A stretch of 64,000 nt of DNA from Vreelandella neptunia (GTDB lineage: Bacteria > Pseudomonadota > Gammaproteobacteria > Pseudomonadales > Halomonadaceae): assembly GCF_034479615.1 (NCBI RefSeq), contig NZ_CP140255.1:186001-250000 (forward strand), in the 5' to 3' direction. The notes beneath the pieces are model-generated. The model had not been told where the DNA came from and searched no databases. It saw nothing but the letters and a program-made list of their open reading frames with translations. Positions 46,850 to 56,363 of this stretch are shown piece by piece. Every line of letters starts with the position of its first letter. Position 1 is the first letter of the stretch. The position numbers and the translations under genes are program-made.

Positions 46850-47806
46850 TCAAAAGATCGTAAAGCTCAACGCTATATATGCGGCATAGCCTGCGAGCAG
46901 CAAGGCGCCCTCCCAGCGCGACAGGCGCATACCGGTATACAAAAACAGCACCAGTATGCCCGCGGCTCCCAGCATTACCCACTGGTCAAATAGGGCCACC
47001 CGCGGCGCAAGGGGCAGCGGCTGTAAAAACGCGGAGATACCCAGAATGCCAAGCAGGTTAAAAATATTGCTGCCCAGAATATTCCCGACGGCAACATCCG
47101 CATGGCGGCGTAACGCAGCAATTACCGATACGGCCATCTCCGGCAGGGAGGTGCCGATGGCGACGATGGTTAAACCGATGACTGCTTCGGAAATGCCCAT
47201 GGCCTGGGCCAACCCAATGGCGCCATATAGGAGTAGCTGGGATCCGCCAATCAGCATGCCCAAACCAACCACTAACGCTACGGCGATCATCCAGCCTGTC
47301 GTGGGGAGTTTGGTCATCTCCTCCGCTTCTGAAGCGTGCATTTCCGCCGCGGGGATGTGCTGACGGCTTTCACTTAAGTAGGCCCAAACAAGATAGCCAA
47401 CCAGGCCCGCTATAAAAATTGCTGCATCGACACGACCCAGTGCACCGCCGAAGGAAAGCGCAATAAACAGCAGGCTGGCCAACACCACGACCAGCCCATC
47501 CCGGCGCAGCGCTAAAGGCTGAACCACCATTGGGCAGATAACCGCGCATAGGCCTAGAATCAATAAGATATTGCCGATATTGCTGCCCACAATGTTACCA
47601 ACCGCAATGTCAGGCTGCTGGTTAATTGCGGCATCAATCGAGACGACAAGCTCAGGGGCCGAGGTGCCAAAACCCACCACCACCAACCCTGTTAACAGTG
47701 GCGAGACGCCAGCTCTTCGTGCGCCAGCCACCGCGCCGCGGATAAGTGATTCCCCACCGAGGGTCAACAGGGCGATACCTGCCAACAAACTAAGTCCATA
47801 TAGCAT
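46850..47806 (-). CDS. CaCA-family calcium/sodium antiporter (YrbG-like)
   Basis: 318 residues, about ten membrane segments. The two alpha repeats of the Ca2+/cation antiporter superfamily are visible: VVGFGTSAPELVVS (about 45) and VAIGTSLPEMAVS (about 218), each followed by a VGNIVGSNI/VGNILGSNI segment. It exchanges cations across the inner membrane using the Na+ or H+ gradient. The family's usual neighbours for LPS transport (kdsD, lptC) are absent here. Confidence 0.92.
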   Translation of the reverse strand: MLYGLSLLAGIALLTLGGESLIRGAVAGARRAGVSPLLTGLVVVGFGTSAPELVVSIDAAINQQPDIAVGNIVGSNIGNILLILGLCAVICPMVVQPLALRRDGLVVVLASLLFIALSFGGALGRVDAAIFIAGLVGYLVWAYLSESRQHIPAAEMHASEAEEMTKLPTTGWMIAVALVVGLGMLIGGSQLLLYGAIGLAQAMGISEAVIGLTIVAIGTSLPEMAVSVIAALRRHADVAVGNILGSNIFNLLGILGISAFLQPLPLAPRVALFDQWVMLGAAGILVLFLYTGMRLSRWEGALLLAGYAAYIALSFTIF

Positions 47807-48175
47807 GCTAAAACCTCTTCCAAAGTGCTCGCCAGGCCGCGAATGACGCGGGTTTCACCGGGCAAGCCAAGCGCGCTAGGCGGACGAATTAGTAGTGCCT
47901 AGCTCACTGGCAAGATTACGACTTTTTTGGGGAGTTTGCGCGGTTTTAAAGTGGCTATAAGTGGCAGAACAACAAAATAAAAAACATAAAGGCTTTGACC
48001 TGCTGTTGACTACGTGACAGGATGTGCGCAGTTAGTAAGTTAGCAAGCAAGCATGGTTCCAGAAACATTCGAATTCTTTCGGTAGTCTGTAATTGTATTC
48101 CTTGTTCTACTCACTATTTATCTGGGTAATACCAGGATTTCTACAATTCGCGACTTGCGAAAAGGATTTAATATC
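47807..48175. other. 369-bp intergenic region between the CaCA exchanger and cspA
   Basis: It holds the promoter of the minus-strand exchanger and, on the plus strand, a probable long leader of the cold-shock gene. No ORF with a ribosome-binding site is seen. Long 5' leaders are normal for cspA-type genes and control mRNA stability by temperature. Confidence 0.5.
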
Positions 48176-48382
48176 ATGGCAACTGGCACAGTTAAGTGGT
48201 TCAACGATTCTAAAGGCTTCGGTTTCATTGCTCCTTCTGACGGCAGCGATGACGTTTTTGCTCATTTTTCTGAAATTCAGTCTGATGGCTTCAAAACTCT
48301 GCCTGAAGGCGCTAACGTCTCTTTTGACGTTACCCAAGGTCAGAAAGGCCTTCAAGCTTCAAACATTAAGCTGCTTTCTTAA
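48176..48382 (+). CDS. CspA-family cold-shock protein
   Basis: 68 residues, [23 protein letters not shown]1 (KGFGFI) and RNP2 (DVFAHF) are present. It is an OB-fold RNA/ssDNA chaperone. ATG 48176 matches the family start, with AAGGA upstream; the frame continues back to 48155. Single-gene unit with its own terminator. Confidence 0.96.
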   Translation: MATGTVKWFNDSKGFGFIAPSDGSDDVFAHFSEIQSDGFKTLPEGANVSFDVTQGQKGLQASNIKLLS

Positions 48383-48425
48383 TCCTAGCGATTATTTAAG
48401 TTCTCGAATCGCTTAGATTCGATGA

Positions 48426-48451
48426 TCGGGCCCCGCTTAGGCGGGGCCCGA
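48426..48451 (+). terminator. Terminator after the cold-shock gene
   Basis: Perfect 11-bp stem TCGGGCCCCGC/GCGGGGCCCGA around TTAG, followed by TGCGTTTGTG. Strong GC hairpin with a modest U-tail. Confidence 0.75.
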
Positions 48452-48585
48452 TGCGTTTGTGCCTGCCAAAAAATATTTCCCATTAAGCATAGCTGCGCCT
48501 GCTATAAGAGCAGCAAAAGCTCTGCGATCAATTCCTTAGTTTTATAGGGTTTATTCGCGGAATGTAAAAACGAGCTTGATTGATT

Positions 48586-48606
48586 GGTATGTTATATTGT
48601 ATCTTT
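48586..48606 (+). promoter_or_regulatory. Candidate Zur box upstream of zinT
   Basis: GGTATGTTATATTGTATCT resembles the gammaproteobacterial Zur operator: the left half ATGTTATA is a full match and the right half is partial. It sits 40 bp before the zinT start. Zinc repression is the expected logic for a ZinT protein. Confidence 0.4.
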
Positions 48607-48645
48607 TGGCGACTTGTTTCACGAGCAGCCAAAGGAAAAACGAAT

Positions 48646-49341
<696 letters not shown>

Positions 49342-49406
49342 GCTGCACTGATTGATACGAAAAAACTCCTTCCATTAGGTTCGTATCACGCTATACGTGC
49401 AGGTTA

Positions 49407-49441
49407 CAAAGCGCTGGCTAGATGCCAGCGCTTTGCTTTTT
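49407..49441 (+). terminator. Terminator after zinT
   Basis: AAAGCGCTGGC (49408-49418) pairs with GCCAGCGCTTT (49424-49434) across a 5-nt loop, followed by GCTTTTT. Strong intrinsic terminator. Confidence 0.88.
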
Positions 49442-49619
49442 AAGCCACCTTTATTGAGGCTAAACCGGATTTAGCTGCGCCTATTGCCCCCTCTCAGCGG
49501 ATATGATTTTATTGCTAAATAAATTTAACTCAGGCGCTTGGCGCTCTCGACCGGGCAGAGCATAAGGGTCTAGCCGAAAAAAGCGCGAAGGGAATAGTGA
49601 AGGGAATATAGGAGCGGGT

Positions 49620-50213
49620 ATGGCCACCTATACGCTTTATGACAAAGATGGCAATGAACTTATCCACAACGATTTACAAAAAAAGCTGGAGTGGTGTAAG
49701 GACGGGGAGCGCTTGGAGACGCGTTTTCTAACGCTATACGGCGAAAAGCTGGGGTTGAGGCTGAATGAGGAGAAGGTAAGCGACCCAACAGTGCCCGATT
49801 TTATCCACACTGAATCAGGCAGATACGTTGACCTTAAAAGCCAAACGACGCCCTTTTTTCAGTCACACAAGTATGGCGTCGATCCTCAATACGCGGTGAC
49901 ATTAAATAAAATCGATGTGGATAGGTACTATCAGTTATACCCCGGCATTATCGTTCTTTATCATGTGAACTGGATAGCGGTAAAGATGGTAAGTGGTTAT
50001 GGGAAAACAACGGAAGTAAAAGCAATGGAAGGAATTTGGGCGGCCACTATCAATAAAATAAAAGCTATGTGTACACCTGAAAATCTCCATGCGTATTTAC
50101 AGCGCACTAACGACAAGCAGGGTAATGCACGAGATAGCTATGTACTGAACTTAAAGCATCATCACTTCAAAGTCATCGATGATGATAAGCAGAGCTTAAA
50201 GCGGCTAAATTGA
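49620..50213 (+). CDS. Hypothetical protein with possible PD-(D/E)XK nuclease core
   Basis: 197 residues. I do not recognise a named family. VPDFIHTESGRYVDLKSQ (about residues 58-75) has the D-x(10-15)-(D/E)xK spacing of PD-(D/E)XK nucleases, here PDF...VDLKS, and the N-terminus EWCKDGERLETRFLTLYGEKLG fits the helix before that core. No methylase, helicase or toxin partner is nearby. It lies alone between a ZinT terminator and the LuxR gene. A restriction-like or Holliday-junction-like enzyme is possible, but only as a hypothesis. Confidence 0.5.
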   Translation: MATYTLYDKDGNELIHNDLQKKLEWCKDGERLETRFLTLYGEKLGLRLNEEKVSDPTVPDFIHTESGRYVDLKSQTTPFFQSHKYGVDPQYAVTLNKIDVDRYYQLYPGIIVLYHVNWIAVKMVSGYGKTTEVKAMEGIWAATINKIKAMCTPENLHAYLQRTNDKQGNARDSYVLNLKHHHFKVIDDDKQSLKRLN

Positions 50214-50229
50214 GCTGCTAGGCCATATT

Positions 50230-51045
50230 TCATTTGTGTTCTGTTAACTGGGCGAACAGCGGCATCAGTAGCGCGAAGAGTTCCGCCTGGGATGAAATGC
50301 AGCACTTGGCATAGAGCTGGCGACGGAAGACTTTAACTGTCTGGAGGCTGACTTCCAGATGTAGGCTGATGGATAAGGATGAGTGGCCTCTTAGAATAAA
50401 CAGGGCCACTTCCGCCTGGCGTGGACTCAAACGGATGCTGTGTTGTTGATTTAGGGCCTCTCTTAGGCGTTCCTCAAGAGGAACTGACGGCGCTATGCTC
50501 ATGCCTTCAGCGCGGTAGTCTTGCCAGTGTTTTTTCAGCAGGTAACTGAGGGTCAGCTCGTACTGTTGCAGAACCTCAAGCTCACGCCTATTGAAGGGTT
50601 TGCCACTGGAACGATCCCTACCAAAACAGGCGGTTATCGTATCGCTCTCAGTGATATTGGCGAAAACCGCTACCTCGTCCAGTAGTGTGGTCTGCTGATA
50701 GTAGTTCTTATAGTAATGCGTGCGTCGAAAGTGATCGGGTGCTATGTCTCTCAATCGGCGTATGCCCTGCACATCGCCTCTGAGGTGCTCACGGTAAAAC
50801 GGATCCAGCAGGTAATCTCCCCCTAGATATTGGCTATCCATCGGTAGATAAACGACAGGGTCGGTGTATTCCCGATAGAGCACCGCTGGCCGATGTTCGC
50901 CGTGATAAGCGATGATGATCAAATTATCGAATGCCGCTAGACGTTTCACCAATGCGGAGAAGTGTTGCGGCAACGCAGGGGTCGCCAACGCCATGAGGGT
51001 ATTGGCCAGTACTGCGTCAATTTCGCTATGAGTCACCAATTCCAC
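50230..51045 (-). CDS. LuxR-family transcriptional regulator
   Basis: 271 residues. The C-terminal HTH (about 205-265, LSPRQAEVALFILRGHSSLSISLHLEVSLQTVKVFRRQLYAKC) is of LuxR/GerE type. The N-terminal 190 residues do not match an autoinducer-binding domain clearly. It is divergent from the permease-nitrilase pair and probably regulates it. Confidence 0.85.
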   Translation of the reverse strand: MELVTHSEIDAVLANTLMALATPALPQHFSALVKRLAAFDNLIIIAYHGEHRPAVLYREYTDPVVYLPMDSQYLGGDYLLDPFYREHLRGDVQGIRRLRDIAPDHFRRTHYYKNYYQQTTLLDEVAVFANITESDTITACFGRDRSSGKPFNRRELEVLQQYELTLSYLLKKHWQDYRAEGMSIAPSVPLEERLREALNQQHSIRLSPRQAEVALFILRGHSSLSISLHLEVSLQTVKVFRRQLYAKCCISSQAELFALLMPLFAQLTEHK

Positions 51046-51296
51046 ATCCGCAGGCCCATACCACGCTGGGGTTATATACGATCCGATGAGCTGCCAATAC
51101 CGTTCTAGATAGGTTGGCTAAGAAGCATCTCAGTCTAGCTGGACAGCTGCACCGCCAGCAACTGAGGTTTATTTGCCGATCATTAACGGTAGCAAGCTGG
51201 TCTAGCCTCGGCGGCTGGCTTGATAAACCACCTCTTCGTTTTGTGCCGACTCAGCGATTGTCCGCTGTCGGTTCCAACGTTTCCTGGAGACGGATC

Positions 51297-52673
51297 ATGA
51301 CGGATAACAATATCAAACTGGAAAGAACCCTATCCCTAAAAGCCGTGGTACTGTTTGGCCTAGCCTACATGACGCCATTGATCGTGCTGGGCACTTTCGG
51401 TGTGATTGCCAGCACTAGCAATGGCGCCGTACCCACAGCTTACCTCATCACTACCGTTGCCATGCTATTCACGGCATACAGCTACGGCATTATGGCGCGT
51501 ACTTATCCCGTAGCAGGGTCTGCCTATACTTATGCGCGCAGAGCCATCGACTCGCGGGTTGGCTTCATGGTGGGATGGAGCGTACTGCTGGATTATTTCT
51601 TCCTGCCGATGGTGATTTGGTTGATCGGCGCCGCTTATCTGAACGCGCGTTTTCCTGAAGTGCCGAGCTGGATATTCCTGCTGGGCTTCATCGGTATCAC
51701 CACCTTCTTGAATATCTACGGCATCAAACTTGCTTCCAAAGTGAACTCGTTGCTGATGGTCTTCCAAATACTGGTGATCGCGTTCTTCGTACTGCTTTCA
51801 ATTCGTCACGTGTTTGCAACCGGTGGCACCGACGCACTTTTTAGCCTGGGGCCGTTCTTGGGTGAAGAGGCGGGCTTTACCGCGATAGCTGCGGGCGCAG
51901 CGGTGGCCGCTTACTCGTTTCTTGGCTTCGACGCCGTGACCACACTGACCGAGGAGACCATCGAGCCAAAGCGTAATATTCCCAAAGCCATCATGCTCAC
52001 CGCTCTGATTGGCGGCGGTATCTACGTGCTTGTGGGCTACACCACCCAGCTGGTTCACCCGGGTGGAAGTTTCGTAAACGCCGACTCCGCCGCCTTTGAA
52101 ATTGCCACCACCATCGGTGCGGATCTCTTCGGGGCTATCTTTCTGGCCGGCATGGTACTCGCCCAGTTCACGTCTGGCCTGGCCGCCCAAGCGAGTGCCT
52201 CTCGACTGCTGTTTGCCATGGGGCGGGACACGGTACTGCCGCCGAAGCTGTTCGGTGCGCTGCACTCGCGCTTCCATACGCCGGTGTTCAATATCGTGTT
52301 GACGGGCGCTATCGGCATCATCGCTTTGTTTCTCGATGTATTATCGGCCGCCTCGTTTATCAATTTCGGTGCCTTCATCGCCTTCACGATGGTTAACCTG
52401 TCAGTGATCTTTCTGGTGAGTAAAGACGCCGATGCAAAGCGCCAGTATGGTGTGATTAGAGGAATGTTAGTGCCGCTCATCGGTGCCCTGGTCAACCTTT
52501 GGCTGATGAGTAAGCTGGATATCAATGCCTTTATTCTTGGTCTGATCTGGCTTTCCATCGGTCTCGCACAACTGGCTTACCTGACCCGATTCTTCCGTCG
52601 CGAACCGCCGGAAGTGGCCTTTGATGACTCAGAGCCCGAGTCAGCAACCGCCTCAGTAAAAGCGACCCATTAA
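51297..52673 (+). CDS. APC-family amino acid/amine permease
   Basis: 458 residues from ATG 51297, chosen for CTGGAGA upstream and the natural N-terminus MTDNNIKLERTLSLKAVVLFGLAYMTP. About twelve membrane segments, with FGAISYGIMART- and SFLGFDAVTTLTEETIEPKRNIPKA-type APC motifs. It imports an amino acid or polyamine. It is followed after 12 bp by a carbon-nitrogen hydrolase, so the substrate may be an amide or amine that the hydrolase processes. Confidence 0.88.
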   Translation: MTDNNIKLERTLSLKAVVLFGLAYMTPLIVLGTFGVIASTSNGAVPTAYLITTVAMLFTAYSYGIMARTYPVAGSAYTYARRAIDSRVGFMVGWSVLLDYFFLPMVIWLIGAAYLNARFPEVPSWIFLLGFIGITTFLNIYGIKLASKVNSLLMVFQILVIAFFVLLSIRHVFATGGTDALFSLGPFLGEEAGFTAIAAGAAVAAYSFLGFDAVTTLTEETIEPKRNIPKAIMLTALIGGGIYVLVGYTTQLVHPGGSFVNADSAAFEIATTIGADLFGAIFLAGMVLAQFTSGLAAQASASRLLFAMGRDTVLPPKLFGALHSRFHTPVFNIVLTGAIGIIALFLDVLSAASFINFGAFIAFTMVNLSVIFLVSKDADAKRQYGVIRGMLVPLIGALVNLWLMSKLDINAFILGLIWLSIGLAQLAYLTRFFRREPPEVAFDDSEPESATASVKATH

Positions 52674-52685
52674 CGGAGATCTACC

Positions 52686-53573
52686 ATGTCCAGAAATTTG
52701 CCTGTCCTTGTGGTGCAGGAAGCCTCGCGGCCGCACGGCATTGACTTCGAGCTGCTGGACTTCGAGGCCGAGATGGCGGTACACCTGAGTGACTTCGGTG
52801 CTGATTTTGAACAGCCCAGGATGGTGGTTTATCCGGAGCTTCATCTGTGCGGTGCCACGGGTACGCCTCAGCAGCGCAAGGAGCAACTGGAAGCCGCTGC
52901 TGAGCCAATCGATGGCCCTCGCCATCAGCATTTGTCACGTATCGCCCGCAACCTGGGGGTATGGTTGCTACCCGGCACAGTATGCGAACGGGGTGAGGAC
53001 GGGCATCTGTACAACACCGCGCCGGTGTATTCGCCCGAAGGTGAGCGAGTGGCTGCCTACCGTAAGTGTTTCCCGTGGCGGCCTTACGAACCTTATCAGC
53101 CGGGAGATCGCTTTGAAGTGTTCGATGTGCCGGGCATAGGTCGGGTCGGCCTTGCCATCTGCTACGACATCTGGTTTCCCGAGATGGTGCGCCAGCTAGC
53201 GTGGCTGGGGGCAGAGGTGATCATCAACCAAGTGGCCACCACCACCTGCGACCGCGCCCAGGAGCAAATCCTTGTCCAGGCAAATGCTATTTTCAACCAA
53301 GTGTATATGGTGAGCGCCAATTCGGCCGCGCCTTCGGGGGAGGGGCAGAGTTTGATCGTCGACCCCGAAGGCCGTATCCGCGCGAGGATGTCCGGCGCGA
53401 CCCCAGGCATTCTTACCGATGTACTTAACCTGGATGAGGTCGAGCGTGTGCGTACTTTCGGCACTGCGGGTTTGAACCGCATGTGGTCTCAGTTCCGAGA
53501 CGATGACCCGGTGCTGGAATTACCCATGTACGAAGGGCGAATTGATCCACGTAAGTGGAAGGAAAAGCGTTAA
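52686..53573 (+). CDS. Carbon-nitrogen hydrolase (nitrilase superfamily)
   Basis: 295 residues. The Glu-Lys-Cys triad is visible: VYPELHL (Glu about 49), YRKCFPW (Lys about 123) and AICYDIWFPE (Cys about 159). The family cleaves amides, nitriles or N-carbamoyl groups. It is co-transcribed with the permease (12-bp gap) and probably controlled by the divergent LuxR gene, suggesting uptake and deamidation of one small nitrogen compound. RBS GGAG. Confidence 0.9.
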   Translation: MSRNLPVLVVQEASRPHGIDFELLDFEAEMAVHLSDFGADFEQPRMVVYPELHLCGATGTPQQRKEQLEAAAEPIDGPRHQHLSRIARNLGVWLLPGTVCERGEDGHLYNTAPVYSPEGERVAAYRKCFPWRPYEPYQPGDRFEVFDVPGIGRVGLAICYDIWFPEMVRQLAWLGAEVIINQVATTTCDRAQEQILVQANAIFNQVYMVSANSAAPSGEGQSLIVDPEGRIRARMSGATPGILTDVLNLDEVERVRTFGTAGLNRMWSQFRDDDPVLELPMYEGRIDPRKWKEKR

Positions 53574-53658
53574 CAGATCCTTGTAGGCTAGGGCCGCTCG
53601 ATTGGTTATTCACTAGGGGAACTGGTGTTTATCTCTTTCTGTCCATACAATTAAAAGC

Positions 53659-53934
53659 ATGATAATCGACTTTGACTCAAACAAAAGCGCTCAGAACGAA
53701 GAGGAGCGCAGTCTACCGTTTACAGCGGTAGAGCGTTTTGACTGGGAAGGAGCGCTATTCCATGAGGATAAGCGCGTTGACTATCCAGAGCAGCGCTTTA
53801 TAGGTTTGGGAAAAATTGGGGAGAGGGTGCCTGTGGTGTGCTTTACACCCATTGAAGGAGGCATCCGGGTTATCAGTCTTAGAAAGGCCAACGCACGAGA
53901 GGTAAGGCGCTATGAAAACGCGGCTCACGAATAA
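53659..53934 (+). CDS. brnT: BrnT-family toxin
   Basis: 91 residues with the BrnT pattern FDWEGALFHEDKR and RVISLRKANAREVRRYENA at the C-terminus. BrnT is an RNase of the RelE fold. The stop overlaps the antitoxin start by 23 bp, toxin first, which is the order of the brnTA operon. Confidence 0.88.
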   Translation: MIIDFDSNKSAQNEEERSLPFTAVERFDWEGALFHEDKRVDYPEQRFIGLGKIGERVPVVCFTPIEGGIRVISLRKANAREVRRYENAAHE

Positions 53935-54181
53935 GGACGGTGAAGTAAGAGAGCTCACAGACCGAGACGTTGAGCAAATGAAGCCTATGTCTGGAGTATT
54001 GCCTGCTAATCTGCAGCGAACCATTGGGCAGCGCGGACGCCAGCAGACGCCCACTAAAGTTAAGACCTCCATTCGTCTGTCACCGGAAGTGATCGAGCAT
54101 TTTAAGGCTCAAGGTGATGGTTGGCAGCGTCGCATCGACCAAGCACTAAAAGCATATATCCAAGAGCATGGTCGGTCTTAA
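53912..54181 (+). CDS. brnA: BrnA-family antitoxin
   Basis: 89 residues: an N-terminal toxin-binding region (GEVRELTDRDVEQMKPM), then a ribbon-helix-helix-like TKVKTSIRLSPEVIEHFKAQGDGWQRRIDQALKAYI. It binds BrnT and represses the operon. It is the last gene before the att-like scar. Confidence 0.88.
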   Translation: MKTRLTNKDGEVRELTDRDVEQMKPMSGVLPANLQRTIGQRGRQQTPTKVKTSIRLSPEVIEHFKAQGDGWQRRIDQALKAYIQEHGRS

Positions 54182-54253
54182 GGCGCGTAGAAACTGCTAA
54201 ATTAAATGTTGACATAGCTATGCCTAAAACAGCCTTTTACAGCCCACAGGCAC

Positions 54254-54276
54254 AAAAAAAGCACCCGTAGGTGCTT
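54254..54276 (-). terminator. Orphan tRNA/tmRNA-type terminator
   Basis: AAGCACC (54259-54265) / GGTGCTT (54270-54276) with CGTA loop, followed on the minus strand by a seven-T run. It lies 16 bp beyond the 3'-end remnant, at the distance expected for a stable-RNA terminator. Confidence 0.75.
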
Positions 54277-54292
54277 GATTTGTATAGTAAGG

Positions 54293-54306
54293 TGGTGGAG
54301 GCGGCG
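54293..54306 (-). other. tmRNA- or tRNA-like 3' end remnant (candidate att site)
   Basis: On the minus strand, CGCCGCCTCCACCA ends in CCA and equals the 3' acceptor end typical of ssrA-like genes. The rest of the stable RNA is missing upstream of it, and the terminator remains. This is what is left at the far end of an island integrated into the 3' end of an RNA gene. Confidence 0.5.
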
Positions 54307-54660
54307 TCCAACTAAAAGTGATGCTTAACTTTTGATAATTCAGTGTTTTTGTAAGAGGGAAATGTCGTATGCCCCCATTTATGCCCCTTCTTGATGAAGT
54401 AATAAAAGTATTGGCTTAACAGGACAGAAATGGCTGTATACCATCATCGTCTTAAGCACATGCATAAAATAGCACAATTACTGGTTTATTGGGAAAATCA
54501 GCGACATGTTAATTATAGTCACTCATGGGTAAAAAATTGAGAGCATAAGCCTACTACCTTGGCAGGCGTACCGCACTGCGAAAAACGCTACCGCAGTTGC
54601 GGTGCTAATTATCTGATTTTGAAGCATTATACATCTCATTATTTTTTAGGAGTTGTTGTA

Positions 54661-54867
54661 ATGCGTCAAATGAAAAATGACTATCCTACTCTGATTCGCC
54701 GCCCTGAAGTATTGAAGCGCTGCGCTTTTAGTAGCACAACCTTGCATCGACTTATCCATGCAAATGATTTCCCTTCGCCCGTTCAGCTTTCTGAACGTTC
54801 TGTTGCATGGGTAGAGAACGAAGTAGACGAATGGATTGTAGAGAGAATTAAGAGAAGAAAGGGCTGA
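54661..54867 (+). CDS. AlpA-family excisionase/regulator
   Basis: 68 residues from ATG 54661 with TAGGAG upstream. RRPEVLKRCAFSSTTLHRLIHANDFPSPVQLSERSVAWVENEVDEWI is the AlpA winged-helix pattern. AlpA proteins activate or direct excision of phage-like and P4-like islands. Its place next to the att-like scar supports a mobile element. Confidence 0.85.
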   Translation: MRQMKNDYPTLIRRPEVLKRCAFSSTTLHRLIHANDFPSPVQLSERSVAWVENEVDEWIVERIKRRKG

Positions 54868-55010
54868 TACTACGTAATTGAGCTTGTCATCAAGGCAATT
54901 ACCCCCTTAACCCGTTAGTGTGTTTCTGCGTTATCTTTGCTCCTTGCTTAAGTATTTTAACGCATATTGCAAAGGTTATTTATTGTTTATACCAATTGTA
55001 TAGGTTTGCT

Positions 55011-55403
55011 ATGCTTTTCTGTGATGATATGTTTAATGATAATTCCTTAGTCTCTGAGTTGTACATTAATGGCGTTCCTAAAGTTGTATGGAGAACGAAA
55101 AGGGAAATATTAAAGGAGGACTGTTTCGATTTACCTAAGATTTTTGGAATTATATCAGAGGATTTGAATGCTAGGCTAGGGCGCGATGGTATTAATACAG
55201 ATAATATTGATATAGTTTTTCAATATCAAAATGAAGATTTTGATGGGTTTGTTAACTTTGAAATAATTGTGTTAGAGGATGTACTAACCCTATCCAAAGA
55301 AGTCGGTGTGAGTCAAGATGCGGTTTTGGAAATTTTTAGGAATGTATTTAAATTTTATACGAAGCCCATAGATATTGATTCGTTTTATATTTCAATGAAT
55401 TGA
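55011..55403 (+). CDS. Hypothetical AT-rich ORF
   Basis: 130 residues from ATG 55011; the frame continues upstream to 54918. The composition is clearly more AT-rich than the window. It is acidic (many Asp, Glu, Ile) and ends DSFYISMN. It has no recognised domain, no signal peptide and no clear ribosome-binding site. It may be an island-specific protein. Confidence 0.4.
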   Translation: MLFCDDMFNDNSLVSELYINGVPKVVWRTKREILKEDCFDLPKIFGIISEDLNARLGRDGINTDNIDIVFQYQNEDFDGFVNFEIIVLEDVLTLSKEVGVSQDAVLEIFRNVFKFYTKPIDIDSFYISMN

Positions 55404-55771
55404 TATTTCAATTATATTATAAATAGTTGAAAATATGTATTGCTTTAAATGCTTAAGCGCTTACATGATGATATGTAAATTTAACACTACAGGTGGCTTT
55501 TGCAAAGATCGTCTGATGCATTCATCTATTGATGTATTTGTAATAGCACCATCAGCATTTAAAAAGGGGCTACAGGCAGCTGTAGGGCCGATGAGATAAT
55601 GCTGCTCGATAACATATGTGAAGATGACAGAATTGAATTTGAAAAATTGGATAATCGAGTGGGTGAGATGCTCTAACTTATGCATATCATCTTGCTACAT
55701 TACATTTCTAATATTAGTATTCACGTTGTAAAAAATGATTGTAAAGAAATCCATTAATTCAAGGTGAACCA
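55404..55771. other. 368-bp AT-rich gap before the MvaT-like gene
   Basis: Mostly AT-rich. A minus-strand frame (55461-55685, 74 codons) exists, but start and ribosome-binding site are weak, so it is not called. Promoters of the flanking genes probably lie here. Confidence 0.35.
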
Positions 55772-56155
55772 ATGTCATCAGTATTGAGTGACTACATCAA
55801 GAAAGAACAGCTTCTAAAGCAACTGCAAGAAGAACTGAACGCATTACAAGATAACAAGGAGCTACAGCAAGAATTAGAATTTAAAGACGCACTCACTAAG
55901 CTGATGACCGAATATGGCAAAGTATCGCGTGAAGTGTGTGAAATGCTTGATCCCAACTATGAAGCGCCAGGGGCGGGCAAGAAAGCTGCTAGTAACACAG
56001 ACGGACGTAAGAAACGTACACTTAAGGTCTACAAGAACCCTCACACGGGTGAGGTGGTAGAAACGCGTGGTGGTAACCAGAAACAGATACAAGAATGGAA
56101 AGCAGAATTCGGAAATGAAGAAGTTGTAGGCTGGGTTGTTGAAGAGCGAGAATAA
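55772..56155 (+). CDS. MvaT/H-NS-family nucleoid protein
   Basis: 127 residues. The N-terminal half is coiled coil with leucine heptads (residues about 1-60). A linker precedes LKVYKNPHTGEVVETRGGNQKQIQEWKAEFG, matching the MvaT C-terminal DNA-binding domain. Such proteins silence AT-rich foreign DNA, and this one sits inside an AT-rich island. It may silence the island, or interfere with the host silencer. Confidence 0.85.
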   Translation: MSSVLSDYIKKEQLLKQLQEELNALQDNKELQQELEFKDALTKLMTEYGKVSREVCEMLDPNYEAPGAGKKAASNTDGRKKRTLKVYKNPHTGEVVETRGGNQKQIQEWKAEFGNEEVVGWVVEERE

Positions 56156-56363
56156 TTAGCAAATGAAAATTCTTCTATTGGGGTGTATTTGTAGGAGATT
56201 ACTTACAAATACTGAAGTCAATCACTTACATTCACACAGTTTTAAACAAGGTAGGGTGTAAGTGTGATGCCGAGTATCGCCGCTTAAAGCATGTCGAATG
56301 CATCACACCAAGGATGTAATTTTAGAAGGGAAAGGATTCAGTCTTGCCAGGGACGGCATCCTT

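Larger units (their letters stand above)
54182..54660. other. 479-bp region: tmRNA/tRNA 3' scar, terminator, then AT-rich sequence
   Basis: It holds the terminator at 54254-54276 and the 14-nt 3'-end remnant at 54293-54306, followed by unfamiliar AT-rich sequence with a doubled ATGCCCC (54369-54386). A short frame at 54430 (about 38 codons) has no ribosome-binding site and is not called. Confidence 0.5.

Noticed and set aside
51046..51296. Palindromic operator in the LuxR/APC divergent region
   Set aside because: Several short inverted repeats can be drawn, but none stands out above chance.
54430..54540. Small frame after the att-like scar (about 38 codons) as a remnant of an integrase
   Set aside because: There is no ribosome-binding site and no recognisable tyrosine-recombinase motif, and the length is too short to judge.
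55461..55685. Minus-strand 74-codon frame in the AT-rich gap
   Set aside because: Weak start, no clear ribosome-binding site and no similarity I can name. Left as part of the intergenic entry.
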